DNA of 64,000 bases from JAGTVG01 sp942491935 (GCA_942491935.1 CALOCZ010000026.1:1-64000); one strand, 5' to 3'; numbered from the stretch's first letter, positions 11,014 to 21,337 are shown. The notes: generated by a model from the sequence alone, not told the origin. Numbers and translations: made by a program.

Positions 11014-11955
11014 ATGAATAAAAGAAGAGAATTTTTAAAAGCGACAGGGGCCCTGGCTGCGGGAAGTCTCATTCTTCCTTATGGCTGCACATCAAAGAAA
11101 AAGCCAGCTGACTCTGAAGAAATTATTGTACAACCAGAAAAAAAGAATATTGGATTACAGCTGTATACTTTAAGAGATGAGATTGAAGCTGAAGGAATTG
11201 TTCCAGTTCTTGAAAAGGTGGCCAAATTGGGATACACCTGGATGGAAGGATTCAAATATGAAGATCGTAAGATCCTCGGCCTTGCTCCATCAGAGCTTAA
11301 AAAAGTTCTTAATGATCTGGGTATGACAATGCCAAGTGTCCACGCTGTGACGGAGGTCTCCTCGGATGGAGGCAAAGACGCCGTTATTAAGCAAATGGCT
11401 GAGTCAGCTGAAGATGTTAAAGCGGTAGGCGCGGAATACTTGATATGGGCCTTTCTTCAGCCAGACGATAGAAAGAGCATTGATGACTATAAACGTCATA
11501 TTATTACATGGAACCAATTTGGTAAGGTTTGCAAAGACAATGGCTTGCAGTTTGCCTATCACAATCATGATTTTGAATTTTTAACACCTGATGGAATTAA
11601 TGCCTATGATATGATCATGGAGAATACTGATCCGGAAGAAGTTAAATTTGAGCTTGATCTGTTTTGGATTACTATGGCTGGTTATGATCCTGTTGAATAT
11701 TTTGAGAAGGCACCTGGCAGATTTCCACTCTGGCATGTAAAAGATAAGATTGAGCAACCGTTCATCAGCGAAGATGGGGAAGAGCGATATTTTGCTGAAG
11801 TAGGTAATGGCGTAATAGATTTTGCCAGAATCTTCGAAGCCCGTAACACGGCTGGCCTGGAATATTTCTTTGTGGAGCAGGACTTTACTCAAAAAACTCC
11901 ATTCGAAAGTATTGACATCAGCATTAAATACATGAACAATGCTGACTTTATATAA
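11014..11955 (+). CDS. Secreted sugar phosphate isomerase/epimerase-like TIM barrel
   Basis: A 313-residue xylose-isomerase-like TIM-barrel protein. The N-terminus (NKRREFLKATGALAAGSLI) is a Tat-type signal with RRxFLK followed by LPYGC, so it may also be lipid-modified at the Cys. The mature part starts GLQLYTLRDEI and shows metal-site segments typical of the family: AYHNHDFEF, FELDLFWI and LWHVKDK. Such proteins isomerise or epimerise sugars or inositol derivatives; the substrate here is not known. The ATG at 11014 was chosen because it opens the Tat signal; an in-frame ATG at 10969 would add residues ahead of it. The gene is followed by a strong terminator. Confidence 0.87.
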   Translation: MNKRREFLKATGALAAGSLILPYGCTSKKKPADSEEIIVQPEKKNIGLQLYTLRDEIEAEGIVPVLEKVAKLGYTWMEGFKYEDRKILGLAPSELKKVLNDLGMTMPSVHAVTEVSSDGGKDAVIKQMAESAEDVKAVGAEYLIWAFLQPDDRKSIDDYKRHIITWNQFGKVCKDNGLQFAYHNHDFEFLTPDGINAYDMIMENTDPEEVKFELDLFWITMAGYDPVEYFEKAPGRFPLWHVKDKIEQPFISEDGEERYFAEVGNGVIDFARIFEARNTAGLEYFFVEQDFTQKTPFESIDISIKYMNNADFI

Positions 11956-11969
11956 AATTATAAAATATA

Positions 11970-12006
11970 AAAAAGGCTGTCTTTTTATTTAGACAGCCTT
12001 TTTTTT
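11970..12006 (+). terminator. Rho-independent terminator
   Basis: A perfect 10-bp stem (AAGGCTGTCT at 11973-11982 with AGACAGCCTT at 11991-12000), an 8-base loop and a following T tract. It sits 15 bases after the TIM-barrel stop codon. The A-rich 5' flank may also let it work for the convergent minus-strand gene at 12025. Confidence 0.9.
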
Positions 12007-12024
12007 GTGCTAACATCGAAGTTT

Positions 12025-12774
12025 TTAATCCACCTGAAAGTCAAGGATCATTTCAGACATCATCTGGGGATCATCTGTATTTTTTAGTTCTTTCTCAAGT
12101 GGTTTTGTACCATCGATAAGGACCAGTTTGCTGCATTTTCGTAATACAGGCATTAATTCTTCAAGGATCAGGATTCTTCCGTGATGATCACAATCATTCA
12201 ACCGCTTTAATTGATCTAATTTTTTATTGTAAATACTTTCGCAAGCTTCATATATATTCTTCTTTCTAATTTTTGTCACCTTCGTATCTTTCATCCCCCC
12301 ATAATGTACATTTACTTTCTCCTCCTTAACATAAAGTTGGTCAATACGTATTTTGTATGCGTATGTTTGCTCCCAAAGATTAAAATATTCATTACTCCAC
12401 CTATCTTTTCTACGTTCCAGTTGCATATAAAAATCATATAAGTTTACCAGTGAGCCATAAGTTCTTCTTGTTTCTTCAAAAAGATCAAAAAATTCATTCC
12501 GAACATTTATATCACCCGAGGATGTATTGAGATCTCTTAAAATCTGCTCTACCTCCGTAACATCATTTGAGAGTTTCTGGTACTCTTCTTCTACAATCTC
12601 AAGATCGAAAATTTCAAACTTTTTATAAATCTCATCTGCATCCAGTTTAATTTTTCTTACTTCTGCTTGATATTCACTTACATTGAGGCCGCTCAGGCTA
12701 CTATCTCCATCCGCACAAAATCCACTGTTCCAAGAAACTAAAATAAAAACTATAAAAAGGTAAGCTTTATTCAT
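12025..12774 (-). CDS. Secreted protein of unknown function
   Basis: A 249-residue protein not recognised. It has a Sec-type signal peptide (MNKAYLFIVFILVSWNSGFC, cleavage probably after the Ala in FCADG or lipidation at the Cys). The mature part is highly charged and mostly helical, rich in Glu, Lys and Leu, with stretches that could form coiled coil (about residues 35-110 and 170-215). No catalytic motif is visible. It is convergent with the TIM-barrel gene, sharing its terminator region, and has its own upstream spacer. Confidence 0.6.
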   Translation of the reverse strand: MNKAYLFIVFILVSWNSGFCADGDSSLSGLNVSEYQAEVRKIKLDADEIYKKFEIFDLEIVEEEYQKLSNDVTEVEQILRDLNTSSGDINVRNEFFDLFEETRRTYGSLVNLYDFYMQLERRKDRWSNEYFNLWEQTYAYKIRIDQLYVKEEKVNVHYGGMKDTKVTKIRKKNIYEACESIYNKKLDQLKRLNDCDHHGRILILEELMPVLRKCSKLVLIDGTKPLEKELKNTDDPQMMSEMILDFQVD

Positions 12775-12954
12775 TTTATTGCATGGTTTTTACAATCTAA
12801 CATAAGGAAACTCTATTTAATTCCAGATTTTCCAAAAATTTTCACAAATATGCATAAATAATTCATAATTTATTCGATTTTATTGAATGGAAATACTTTG
12901 CACGGCTGGCATTTATTTTACTGGTGATAAATGGATACCTAAGGCAAAAAAGTT

Positions 12955-13299
12955 TCATTTTAAGCTCGCAGTCATATATTTCATACCGGCCTCCTTGGCC
13001 AGGCGCACCCATTCATCAGCATTATAATTTACAGGATTAAAATTTTTAGCAAGTGCCTCATATTCAGCAACAGGTATCCTTGCCCTTAGCATAATCCACT
13101 CACTTATTCCAGGTATTTGTTCTCCTTTCCATTCCCCTTTCGGTAATGCATATAATCCCCAATGAATGAACATGCCGAAACGGGCATCTTTCCATCAGGC
13201 CAAATTTTCCTCTTTTGTTATAGGAACTATGTCTTCTTCCTTACTGACACATGATATCAATAGCTGGATTGTGATAATAATTAAAAAAAATCTTTTCAT
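12955..13299 (-). pseudogene. Alpha-L-fucosidase (GH29) relic
   Basis: The N-terminal ~115 codons of a GH29 alpha-L-fucosidase. From the ATG at 13299 there is a lipoprotein-type signal (MKRFFLIIITIQLLISC). Then an in-frame TGA stands directly before WKDARFGMFIHWGLYALP, where intact relatives have a second Trp (TGG), so this looks like a TGG-to-TGA nonsense change. After GEWKGEQIPGISEWIM and the GMKY segment the similarity stops abruptly and is replaced by TASLK and a stop; the catalytic region (roughly the remaining 350 residues) is absent. This is a genuine remnant by both nonsense mutation and deletion. It lies just downstream of the sulfatase gene in the same orientation. Confidence 0.85.
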
Positions 13300-13423
13300 A
13301 ACAAAAATGGAGGTTTCATGAATTTAAAATTTCAGAAGAATATCATGTATAATCAAGCTATTTTTTAATATTTATAATTATCGATTTCTTTGTATGGCAT
13401 TTTTTAGATCAATTCGTGGATTT

Positions 13424-14839
13424 TCACTTTCTATATTTGAATACATCAGAAGGAGAATGAGCGTCTGACATAATTCCTTCTATTTCTTTAACGATTTCAG
13501 GGTGATTAGAAGAAATATTTATACGCTCTTCCGGGTCTTCTGCAAGATTATATAACTCGATAGGATTATCTGGATGACTCATAATATTTAACCTGATTCC
13601 TTTCCATTTACCCATCCTGACAGCCTGTTTCCCACCTTGTTCATAAAACTCCCAGAAAAGGTAAGCGTGCTTTTTTTGTGTTCCTTCCTGCTTAAGCGTT
13701 GGAAGAAAGGATATTCCATCTGTATTAGCAGGGATATCAATTCCGGCTATGTCGCAAAATGTAGGTAATATGTCCCAGAAAGCTGATATATGTCCGGTTT
13801 TTAAACTACTTTGTATTTCATTTGGCCATCGAACAATAAATGGGACCCGTATTCCTCCTTCATATAAATCCCGTTTATAACCTCTGTAAATGCCATTTGA
13901 ATTAAAAAAATCAGGATCAGCACCTCCCTCGAGATGTGGTCCGTTATCGCTTGTAAATATAAAAATAGTATTTTCTCCAATTCCTAGCCCATCAATTTTA
14001 TTCATTATATCAGCTACGGACAAGTCAAGTCTTTCCATCATAGCAGCAAATGCCGCCCTGGGAAATTGCTGGGAACCGTAGGGACCTTTTCTATACCTGG
14101 GACCATCATCTACCCCTATATAGGGTGTTTCATCAAATTTTCCGAGGTACTTTTGAAACAAAGAATCTTCAGGTACCAGAATTTCAGCATGCGGTATAGT
14201 ATAAGGCAAAAAGAGGAAAAAAGGATTATCCTTATTCTTTTCAATGAAGTCAAGTGCTTTTTGATGAATAATATCATGACTGAATTGAGCCGTTCCTCCA
14301 TCATCATTGCCATGCAGAAAGATAGTATCCTGGTTATGCCATAAATATTCAGGATAATAATTATGCGCCAGACTTTGACAATTATATCCAAACCATTCAT
14401 CAAATCCCTGATTTACAGGATCACCCTCCGTTCCCGGACCGCCTAAACCCCATTTTCCAAATCCTCCTGTTATATATCCCGCCTTCTTTAAAATTTCAGG
14501 TAATATCTCAATTGAATCTGGTAAAGGGTACTGGCCTTCAGGTTCTACTCCTTTGTTTCCCCTGATGAAGGTGTGTCCGGTATGCTGACCGGTCATAAGA
14601 GAAGACCTGGAGGGTGCACAAACTGTACTGCCAGAATAATGCGCAGTAAAAAGCATACCTTCGGCTGCCATCCGGTCAATATTGGGTGTGTTGAATATTT
14701 CCTGTCCATAACATCCAAAATCTCCGTAACCAGCATCATCAGCAATCAGAAATATGATATTTGGCTTTTGAATCAATTTATCATGAGAGGCCTGACATGA
14801 TGCAAATAATAGTATTAATATGAATAATTTTAAATACAT
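13424..14839 (-). CDS. Type I sulfatase, lipoprotein
   Basis: A 471-residue formylglycine sulfatase (S1 family). It has a lipoprotein signal (LILLFASC), the metal-binding start of the domain (NIIFLIADDAGYGD, two Asp), the CxPxR maturation motif at Cys74 (STVCAPSRSSLMTG), where the Cys is converted to formylglycine, and the later FTSDNGPHLEGGADP metal-site segment. It is closest in style to arylsulfatase A/N-acetylgalactosamine-6-sulfatase-like enzymes. The neighbours (fucosidase relic, esterase, GH97 relic) point to desulfation of a sulfated polysaccharide, for example of algal origin. No maturase (anSME) gene lies in the window, so it must be elsewhere. Confidence 0.9.
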   Translation of the reverse strand: MYLKLFILILLFASCQASHDKLIQKPNIIFLIADDAGYGDFGCYGQEIFNTPNIDRMAAEGMLFTAHYSGSTVCAPSRSSLMTGQHTGHTFIRGNKGVEPEGQYPLPDSIEILPEILKKAGYITGGFGKWGLGGPGTEGDPVNQGFDEWFGYNCQSLAHNYYPEYLWHNQDTIFLHGNDDGGTAQFSHDIIHQKALDFIEKNKDNPFFLFLPYTIPHAEILVPEDSLFQKYLGKFDETPYIGVDDGPRYRKGPYGSQQFPRAAFAAMMERLDLSVADIMNKIDGLGIGENTIFIFTSDNGPHLEGGADPDFFNSNGIYRGYKRDLYEGGIRVPFIVRWPNEIQSSLKTGHISAFWDILPTFCDIAGIDIPANTDGISFLPTLKQEGTQKKHAYLFWEFYEQGGKQAVRMGKWKGIRLNIMSHPDNPIELYNLAEDPEERINISSNHPEIVKEIEGIMSDAHSPSDVFKYRK

Positions 14840-14864
14840 TATGGCACAATATTAGATTAAAAAA

Positions 14865-15797
14865 TTATTTATGCTTCCAGGGACTCATCCAGTTTATCAT
14901 TAGTTCTGACCAGGAGCTAAGGCTTGGATTATCCAGGGCCATACCTACTCCATGTCTGCCGGTTTGGTAAACATGCAATTCGACAGGTACATTGTTTTTT
15001 ATACAAGCCTCGGCAAAACTGATACTATTCTGTGGAGGCACACCCTTATCTTCAGCTGTATGGAATAAGAATGCCGGTGGATTATCCTTCGTTACCTGAT
15101 GATTATTTGATAGTTGCCTGGCCATTTTTTGATCAGGTTCATCTCCTAATAGAGATTTTGCAGATCCACGGTGGGCATAATCGTCAATAAGGGAAATCAC
15201 AGGATAACCCAGGATCAATCTATCTGGTCTTGCTGAAACGGAATCAGCAAGGTCATCAAGTTTATCTTTATAAAGATCAGGTTGAGTACCAACTGTGGAA
15301 GCAAGGTGCCCTCCCGCACTGAATCCCATGATACCTATTTTATCAGGAACTATATTATACATATCAGCATTTTTTCTAAGAATCCGAATGGCACGACATG
15401 CATCTGAATAAGAACCAGGATACCGGTCTGGAGATACCCGGTAAGTTAGTACTATGCCTATAATCCCGTTCATTGCAAATAAGCGTGCAAAGGGCTGACC
15501 TTCATGGGAAGCCTGAATATTATATCCACCTCCAGGACAGATCAATACAGCGGCGAACTTCTTATTTACATCCTTTTCACGAACCGTTGGATAATAAATT
15601 TTGATTTTGGGTCTGTAATCCGGATTCTGACCATTATTTTCAGATCCTTCAGGCCAAAGGAATATCTCTTCATCTTTCAGAGCCGGATCCGGATCTTCAG
15701 GATCCATAGATGAGCTCGCAATTGCAGATTGTGAAATCCCAACAGCTCCCATCATCATTGTACTGTTTTTTAGAAATTTTCTTCTATTAAAATTCAT
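14865..15797 (-). CDS. Secreted alpha/beta hydrolase, acetylxylan-esterase-like
   Basis: A 310-residue alpha/beta hydrolase with a twin-Arg-like N-terminus (NRRKFLKNSTMMMG). It shows the oxyanion segment CPGGGY near residue 90, the nucleophile motif GFSAGGH with Ser160, the acid-residue segment AEDKGVPPQNS and the catalytic-histidine segment TGRHGVGMA. This is the BD-FAE/acetyl-esterase-like group that removes acetyl or feruloyl groups from glycans. It lies 25 bases upstream of the sulfatase gene and 9 bases downstream of the GH97 relic, so the four genes were probably one operon. Confidence 0.87.
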   Translation of the reverse strand: MNFNRRKFLKNSTMMMGAVGISQSAIASSSMDPEDPDPALKDEEIFLWPEGSENNGQNPDYRPKIKIYYPTVREKDVNKKFAAVLICPGGGYNIQASHEGQPFARLFAMNGIIGIVLTYRVSPDRYPGSYSDACRAIRILRKNADMYNIVPDKIGIMGFSAGGHLASTVGTQPDLYKDKLDDLADSVSARPDRLILGYPVISLIDDYAHRGSAKSLLGDEPDQKMARQLSNNHQVTKDNPPAFLFHTAEDKGVPPQNSISFAEACIKNNVPVELHVYQTGRHGVGMALDNPSLSSWSELMINWMSPWKHK

Positions 15798-15806
15798 GGT
15801 TTCTTG

Positions 15807-17783
15807 TTATAATTCCAGATAAGCTGCAAAGCCGCCACCTTTTTCCATTTTCAAGTTATAAAATTGTCCCCCTTCTACATTTTCAGTTCCAATAGTAATT
15901 TCAGTAGGTTCAACATTGCTTTCGGACTATCTTTAAAGTAATGCAATTTGTATTTTCCTTCCGGTAAGAAATCCAGTTTAATCACAGCATCTCTTGAGAT
16001 ACTATTGTTCATACCTCCAATATACCATCGGTTTCCTCTTTTTCGGGCCATTACTATATATTCACCAATATCACCACATAAAAACTTGGTATCATCCCAG
16101 CTTGCCGGCACCTCTTTTAGGAACTCAATTCCTTTTTGATTTCGGTAGTTATCGGGGTGGTCACAGGCAACAGTATAGGGACTAAAATAGACAACAAACA
16201 TTCCCAGCTGATGGGCTCTTGTAGTCATAACCTGAGCTGGAGCTCCATTCCTGAAATCTTTTGCTGTAACATTCAAAAAACCACCGGGCGTATAGTCCAT
16301 ATGTCCGGCCAACATCCTGGTATATGGAAGCGTTACATTATGTTCCGGAGTGATCCGACTCGACCATTTACTATACTCATTGCCAAGTACCCCTTCCCTG
16401 GTCACCAGATTCGGGTATGTTCTACTCCATCCGGTAGGTTTATAAGCACCATGGAAATCAACCACCAACTTATGCTCGGCAGCTTTTTTTACAACTTTAT
16501 GATACCAATTAACCATTTCCTGATCGTCCCTTGCCATAAAATCAATTTTAACACCTGAAATTCCCCATGATTCATATAAATCAAATGCTTCATCCATTTG
16601 TTTTTCAACATGATCCCACAAAAGCCACAATATTAACTTTACATCATTCTTTTTTGCAAACTCAATCACTTCGGGCATATTAACTGCCGGATTTACTGTT
16701 GTTATATCAGCATCGGGATCAGCCCAGAACTCGCCATCTGTTCTAAAAGGTGCGCCATACCAGTGCCAATCAATAAGCATATACTCCCAATCCATATCAG
16801 CAGCAAGCTGAATATAGTCTATCAGGGTTCCGGTATTCATATTCACTTCTCCACTCCACCAATGATCCCAGGCACTGATTCCCGGCGTGATCCATGAAGG
16901 ATCCTCTATCTCACAAGGGTCGTTCAGATTATTCACAATTTCGGATTCTATTAAAGCACCCGGGGGAATCGGCCAACATGATTACCCGCCATGGTGACCA
17001 TGAGCCTGGTAGAATTTTTACCTTTTCATTTGGATTTCCAGGTAATGGTGACAGGTCTGTTTTCAAACTTGTCAACTTACTTACTTTCTCCTTTTTAAGG
17101 TACATTCCAGCCCAATCAGTCAGATCAGCTTCTGTTATGGCTGCATAGCATGTGCTATTTATTTTCACTAAAAAAGGTAATCCTATTACTTGTTCCGGAG
17201 TGATCTCATCCAAAAACATCGGATTAAATTCTTCTTCCTGATGTGTAGCGTAGGATCTATAATCTGCTGCCCAGACTTTATGGTTAGCTGTAAAATTAAA
17301 AGAAGTAGATTCATCCATTAATGTCTATCTTTCGAAATTATGATAATTTGGAAGGAATCTACTCCAGCTTTCTGGTATCTGGTACCGGAAAGCAACACCA
17401 TCATTATAGGCCCTTATAGCAATACTAACAATCCGCTCTGGAGATCTATTCTCCTGAACACTTATGATAAGTTCATTATAATGATTTAGTACCTGACTGA
17501 AACTACCCACTACTGGTTCCCATGTCTCATTGAATGATTTTTTTTCAACCTGAAGGATTTTTACATTACGACCAAAATAAGGAGCCTGTGAAAATTGAAG
17601 GCCAAATGTAGAATTTTCTAATACACATGTTCATTTATACCAAACCTCATATACAATTTTGTCACCTACAGATATTTTATATTCTGCGTTTTGATCAGGC
17701 GATTGTACGACATAGGTTTGGGAATGAAGATTTGATGATATTAATGCAAATGCGATTAAAAAGAAATAGATTTTAGTTTTCAT
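15807..17783 (-). pseudogene. GH97 alpha-glycosidase (retaining type), degraded
   Basis: A full-length but disrupted GH97 gene (~659 codons from 17783). The signal peptide and beta-sandwich start at MKTKIYFFLIAFALISS; similarity ends with KMEKGGGFAAYLEL. Two in-frame stops interrupt it: TGA at 17631-17633, after YEVWYK, and TAG at 17325-17327, after YHNFER; the same frame continues across both. Two frame shifts follow, one at the G5 run 16962-16966 (one base too many compared with the expected ADSPGALIES) and one near 15925. The catalytic domain keeps GVKIDFMARDD and TREGVLGNE, the nucleophile and acid/base segments of the retaining, alpha-galactosidase-like branch rather than the inverting SusB type. 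The mixture of nonsense and frameshift changes argues for real decay. Confidence 0.85.
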
Positions 17784-18045
17784 AAAAAATGATTTGTGCT
17801 TTATCAATTAAAAAATATTATTACCCTGAAATATTACCCGAATATAATGATTCCTATCAAAAATTTAGAATAGAATTTTTATTTACTAATACCGGGTTTT
17901 TCGCAATTTTTATAGAAATAATCAACTTTTTCGAATTTCTTACACAGGTACTTTAAAAATATTTTTAAAATAAATATCAAAAAAGTATTATTTTTTATAG
18001 AAATAGTTTAATTTTACTTATAGTTCAGCGTAACCTATGATTTTT

Positions 18046-18868
18046 ATGAAGAGATTAAGTCGGATCGCCCAGCACTACCCTTTTACTATTCTATTAATTA
18101 ATCTTATTCGCATTTCTACAGGGTTGTTCCGATACCAGTGAGGATGAAATAAATCAATCGCGTCTAATTGTAACTTTGGTTGACTCTCCGGCTGATTATC
18201 ACCAGGTAAACATTGATATTCAGGAAATTAGCTTGAAAACAGACGGAACGAATACTGATGATGGATGGATAAAACTGGAAAAATTTAATCCAGGAGTTTA
18301 CAACATTTTAGAATTTACAGGTGGACAGGAATTACCTTTGGCGGACATGGAATTCCCAAATGGAAGCATTTCCCAGATAAAATTGAAATTAGGAAAAAAC
18401 AATACATTGGTTATTGACAATCATACATCTACCTTATTACTTGCTAATAATTTTGAAGATGGCTATAAATTTGCTGTGAACGAGATGATTTCGGGAGAAG
18501 GCACCAAGTTCCTTCGAATTGACTTTGATGCGGCTCAATCAATAATTAAGCTACAGAGCACTGGAAAGATGGTGCTGAAGCCTGTTCTTAAACTTATGTC
18601 GGAGTCAAATACAGGATCAATATCTGGCATAATACATCCGGCTCAAAAAAATGTGTTTGTTAATGTTATTGCAAATAATAAAATTGTTGGATCAAGTTAC
18701 GCGCCTGAGAATTCCAGTAAATTTTTTCTGCCAGGACTGGAGCCTGGAATTTATGACCTTTCATTTGAATCCAGTGATGATCAAAACCAGCAATACATCA
18801 GGAATGTGTCAGTTACGGTCGGACAGGTTACATATGTAGGAATTTATAGTATAATATCTGAGGATTAA
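18046..18868 (+). pseudogene. DUF4382 lipoprotein, frameshifted in the signal peptide
   Basis: About 270 codons. The DUF4382 domain is clear in the 18101-18868 part (LIVTLVDSPADYHQVNIDIQEI), followed by a carboxypeptidase-regulatory-like region near the C-terminus (GSISGIIHPAQKNVFVNVIANN). The best start, ATG at 18046, is in another frame; switching frame near 18095-18103 joins it to a proper lipobox (LFAFLQGC). An alternative TTG at 18176 would give a protein without any signal. The domain is otherwise intact, so this is either a single-base sequence error or a fresh frameshift. Function of DUF4382 proteins is unknown. Confidence 0.7.
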
Positions 18869-18985
18869 AAAGTCTATCCCCCTCGTTTTGAGTTATATGT
18901 AAAGTTTCACTTGTAGTGTTCCTATTTATTCAAAATCATAATAATATCAGAATTACACAAAATTACATAGTTCTAATTGAATCCA

Positions 18986-20221
18986 TCATTTTAAATCACG
19001 AAGGGCAAATAGCTCCGCAATTTTAACAACTACTTCTACACTTTTTTCCATTGACTGAATCGGGACATATTCGTATTTACCGTGGAAGTTGTGCCCTCCG
19101 GCAAAAATATTCGGGCAAGGTAATCCCATATAGGAAAGCTTAGATCCATCGGTTCCCCCCCGAATTGGTTTCTTGATAGGTTCAACTCCTACGGCATTCA
19201 TAGCTTCTTCAGCAATATCAACAATATATTTAACTGGTTCCACTTTTTCCCTCATATTGAAATATTGATCCACAAGTTCAACGGTAGCCCTTCCGGACCC
19301 ATATTTTTGATTCATAAAATCAGCACAATCCTGTATTAATTTCTTTTTATCCTGGAATTTATTAAAATTATGATCACGGATTATATACCTGAATGTTGTA
19401 TGTTCAACCTGTCCATTATAATCAATGAGATGGAAAAATCCTTCGTAATCCTTTGTATATTCTGGCCTTTCGTCAACAGGAAGCATTGCGTTGAATTCCA
19501 TGCCAAGTAAAATTGCATTTATCATTTGATTTTTTGCTGTCCCTGGATGTACGTTTCTTCCCTGTATTTTCACAGTAGCCAAAGCGGCATTAAAATTTTC
19601 ATATTCAAGTTCTCCTATTTGTCCGCCGTCTAATGTATATGCTACATCTGCTCCAAATTTTTTTACATCAAATTTATCAGCACCTCGACCTATCTCTTCA
19701 TCAACTGTAAATCCAATACGGATCTTCCCATGTTTTATTTGAGGATTTTTAATCAAATATTCCATTGCCGTTAATATTTCGGCAATCCCTGCTTTATCAT
19801 CAGCTCCCAATAAAGTTGTCCCATCGGTAGTAATTATATCCTGACCCTTATACAATAATAGTTCAGGAAAGTCCTTAGGAGACAAAACCATCTTTAATTC
19901 CTTATTCAGTTCAATATCCTCGCCATTATAGTCTTTAATGATTTTCGGGCTCACATTGCTACCTGACATATCAGGACTGGTATCCATATGAGATATGAAT
20001 CCAATTACCGGAACCTTTTTATCAATATTCGCGGGCAATGTGGCCATAATGTAAGCATGTTCATCAATAGATACTTCCTCAAGCCCTATTTCTTTGAGTT
20101 CGTCGACAAGTTTCCTGGCGAGATCCCATTGTTTTTCAGTACTCGGACAAGATTGTGATGATTCGTCTGATTGAGTATCAATTTTTGCATAACTCAGGAA
20201 TCGATCTGTTACAGTCTTCAT
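18986..20221 (-). CDS. pepT: Peptidase T (M20B tripeptidase)
   Basis: A 411-residue cytoplasmic aminotripeptidase. Conserved M20 zinc and catalytic segments are all present: GFISHMDTSPDMSG, TLLGADDKAGIAEI, FTVDEEIGRGADKFD, AYTLDGG, and the C-terminal histidine segment HNFHGKYEYVPI. Length and motif order fit PepT throughout. It removes the N-terminal residue from tripeptides. The gene appears monocistronic; a GRAM-like gene lies 160 bases upstream with its own terminator. Confidence 0.95.
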   Translation of the reverse strand: MKTVTDRFLSYAKIDTQSDESSQSCPSTEKQWDLARKLVDELKEIGLEEVSIDEHAYIMATLPANIDKKVPVIGFISHMDTSPDMSGSNVSPKIIKDYNGEDIELNKELKMVLSPKDFPELLLYKGQDIITTDGTTLLGADDKAGIAEILTAMEYLIKNPQIKHGKIRIGFTVDEEIGRGADKFDVKKFGADVAYTLDGGQIGELEYENFNAALATVKIQGRNVHPGTAKNQMINAILLGMEFNAMLPVDERPEYTKDYEGFFHLIDYNGQVEHTTFRYIIRDHNFNKFQDKKKLIQDCADFMNQKYGSGRATVELVDQYFNMREKVEPVKYIVDIAEEAMNAVGVEPIKKPIRGGTDGSKLSYMGLPCPNIFAGGHNFHGKYEYVPIQSMEKSVEVVVKIAELFALRDLK

Positions 20222-20327
20222 AAAAATCAGATTAAATAATTTACCACAATAATACTGGAATATGTGATTATAATAAAAAGGAGATCAAATTCTTTGAGGT
20301 AATTCAGTCAAAAAGTACTCAAAAGAA

Positions 20328-20346
20328 ATCCCGCTCTTTGCGGGAT
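20328..20346 (-). terminator. Hairpin terminator of the GRAM-like gene
   Basis: ATCCCGC (20328-20334) pairs with GCGGGAT (20340-20346) around a 5-base loop. On the minus strand it lies 34 bases after the stop of the gene at 20381 and is followed by a T-rich run. Confidence 0.65.
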
Positions 20347-20380
20347 ATTAATTATAATGCAATAAAATTGTGTGGATTGT

Positions 20381-20686
20381 TTAATACATTTGATTCACCA
20401 GTTTACACCAGGCATCACGGTCCTTAATTTTAAAGTTCAGCTCCTTCCCATCTTTTTTTACAATATTCATCCCATTATTTGAGAAAAAACCAGTCTTAAA
20501 AGGAATTACCTCCTTAATGTCAACCGGTATAATTTCTATATTACTTTTTGAGTTTGTTTCATTTTTAGGTCTGAAATAGATTCTTTGGTTGGTTAAAATA
20601 AGTTTACCATCCACTTTGCTTCCGTTCATGTATTGTGAATTTCCCGCCTTTACAACTTGCTCATTTGGTTTTAATTCGATTTTCAT
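20381..20686 (-). CDS. GRAM/PH-like domain protein
   Basis: A 101-residue protein consisting only of a GRAM-like (bacterial PH) fold: GKLILTNQRIYFRPK is the hallmark strand pair, followed by IPVDIKEVIPFKTG. It has no signal peptide or TM segment. GRAM/PH modules bind lipids or proteins; the partner here is unknown. The ATG is preceded by a purine-rich stretch and the gene ends before a hairpin terminator. Confidence 0.7.
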   Translation of the reverse strand: MKIELKPNEQVVKAGNSQYMNGSKVDGKLILTNQRIYFRPKNETNSKSNIEIIPVDIKEVIPFKTGFFSNNGMNIVKKDGKELNFKIKDRDAWCKLVNQMY

Positions 20687-20980
20687 GATTTCAATTATTT
20701 AATTCCTTCCCTACCGATAAATCATTTATTATGCCAAAAAAATATTCCTTTGATTTTCAACCATTTATGATGATTTTAAATTGCCAAAAGCACATATAGT
20801 GTCCGGTTTTGACATATTGTTGTTCGATATAATACAACTGCCTCTTTTAAGGCCTTTTCTACACATTTGTGTAAAATATATATGATTTTGCTAACTTTAT
20901 ACGCCATTCGTTGTGATCTTATTACACAATTCAGGGATTTGTTAGATCACTTTGGCGAGCATTCTGGTGAGCATGTGTAA

Positions 20981-21290
20981 GATGTTCACACAGCTACTAG
21001 TTGCCGGGCAATATTAAAAAAGGCTGTAGCCTCGGCAAAAATCAAAAAACACGTTACGCTTCACACACTTAGACATAGTTATGCTACCCATCTTCTCGAA
21101 ACCGGTACGAACATCCGATACATTCAAGTTTTGTTAGTGCATAGCTCCTCACGGACAACTGAGATTTACACTCATATAAGTCAAGCTCATTTACATAATA
21201 TAAAAAGTCCTTTGGATTTAAATCCCGGCTGGGATAAATTAGATTATAACTATATGGTGTATAAACGCAATGTGTTTATACAGCAGTTAT
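20981..21290 (+). pseudogene. Tyrosine recombinase C-terminal fragment
   Basis: Only the last ~85 residues of a tyrosine recombinase remain, open from 20981. Seen: ILKKAVASAKIKKHVTLHTLRHSYATHLLETGT, RYIQVLLVHSSSRTTEIYTHIS and IKSPLDL. This includes the Arg and His of the LRHSYATH box, the LL-H-S box (Val replaces the usual Gly) and the catalytic Tyr of IYTH. The SPLD ending is found both in IntI integron integrases and in XerC/D-like Bacteroidota integrases; the fragment is too short to tell these apart (the IntI-specific insert would be upstream). The reading frame stays open into the following CPBP protease gene. Everything N-terminal of the fragment is missing. Confidence 0.8.
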
Positions 21291-21300
21291 GCGCAAGCAT
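21258..21300 (+). repeat. Candidate recombination site A (integrase-proximal)
   Basis: A 9-bp inverted repeat (TGTATAAAC 21258-21266, GTTTATACA 21274-21282) is followed at once by GTTATGCGC (21286-21294), which resembles the GTT-type cleavage border of integron sites. A second tight hairpin, TTATGC-GCAA-GCATAA, overlaps it. It stands between the integrase fragment and the first cassette-like gene, where an attI or first attC would be expected. Confidence 0.45.
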
Positions 21301-21337
21301 AATTTACACGGAAATTTTAATTAACAAAAAAAATATA

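Noticed and set aside
17325..17633. In-frame TGA/TAG stops in GH97 (and TGA in the fucosidase) as recoding
   Set aside because: TGA is used as a normal stop here (for example in pepT), no selenocysteine context is expected in these glycosidases, and other frame shifts occur in the same gene.
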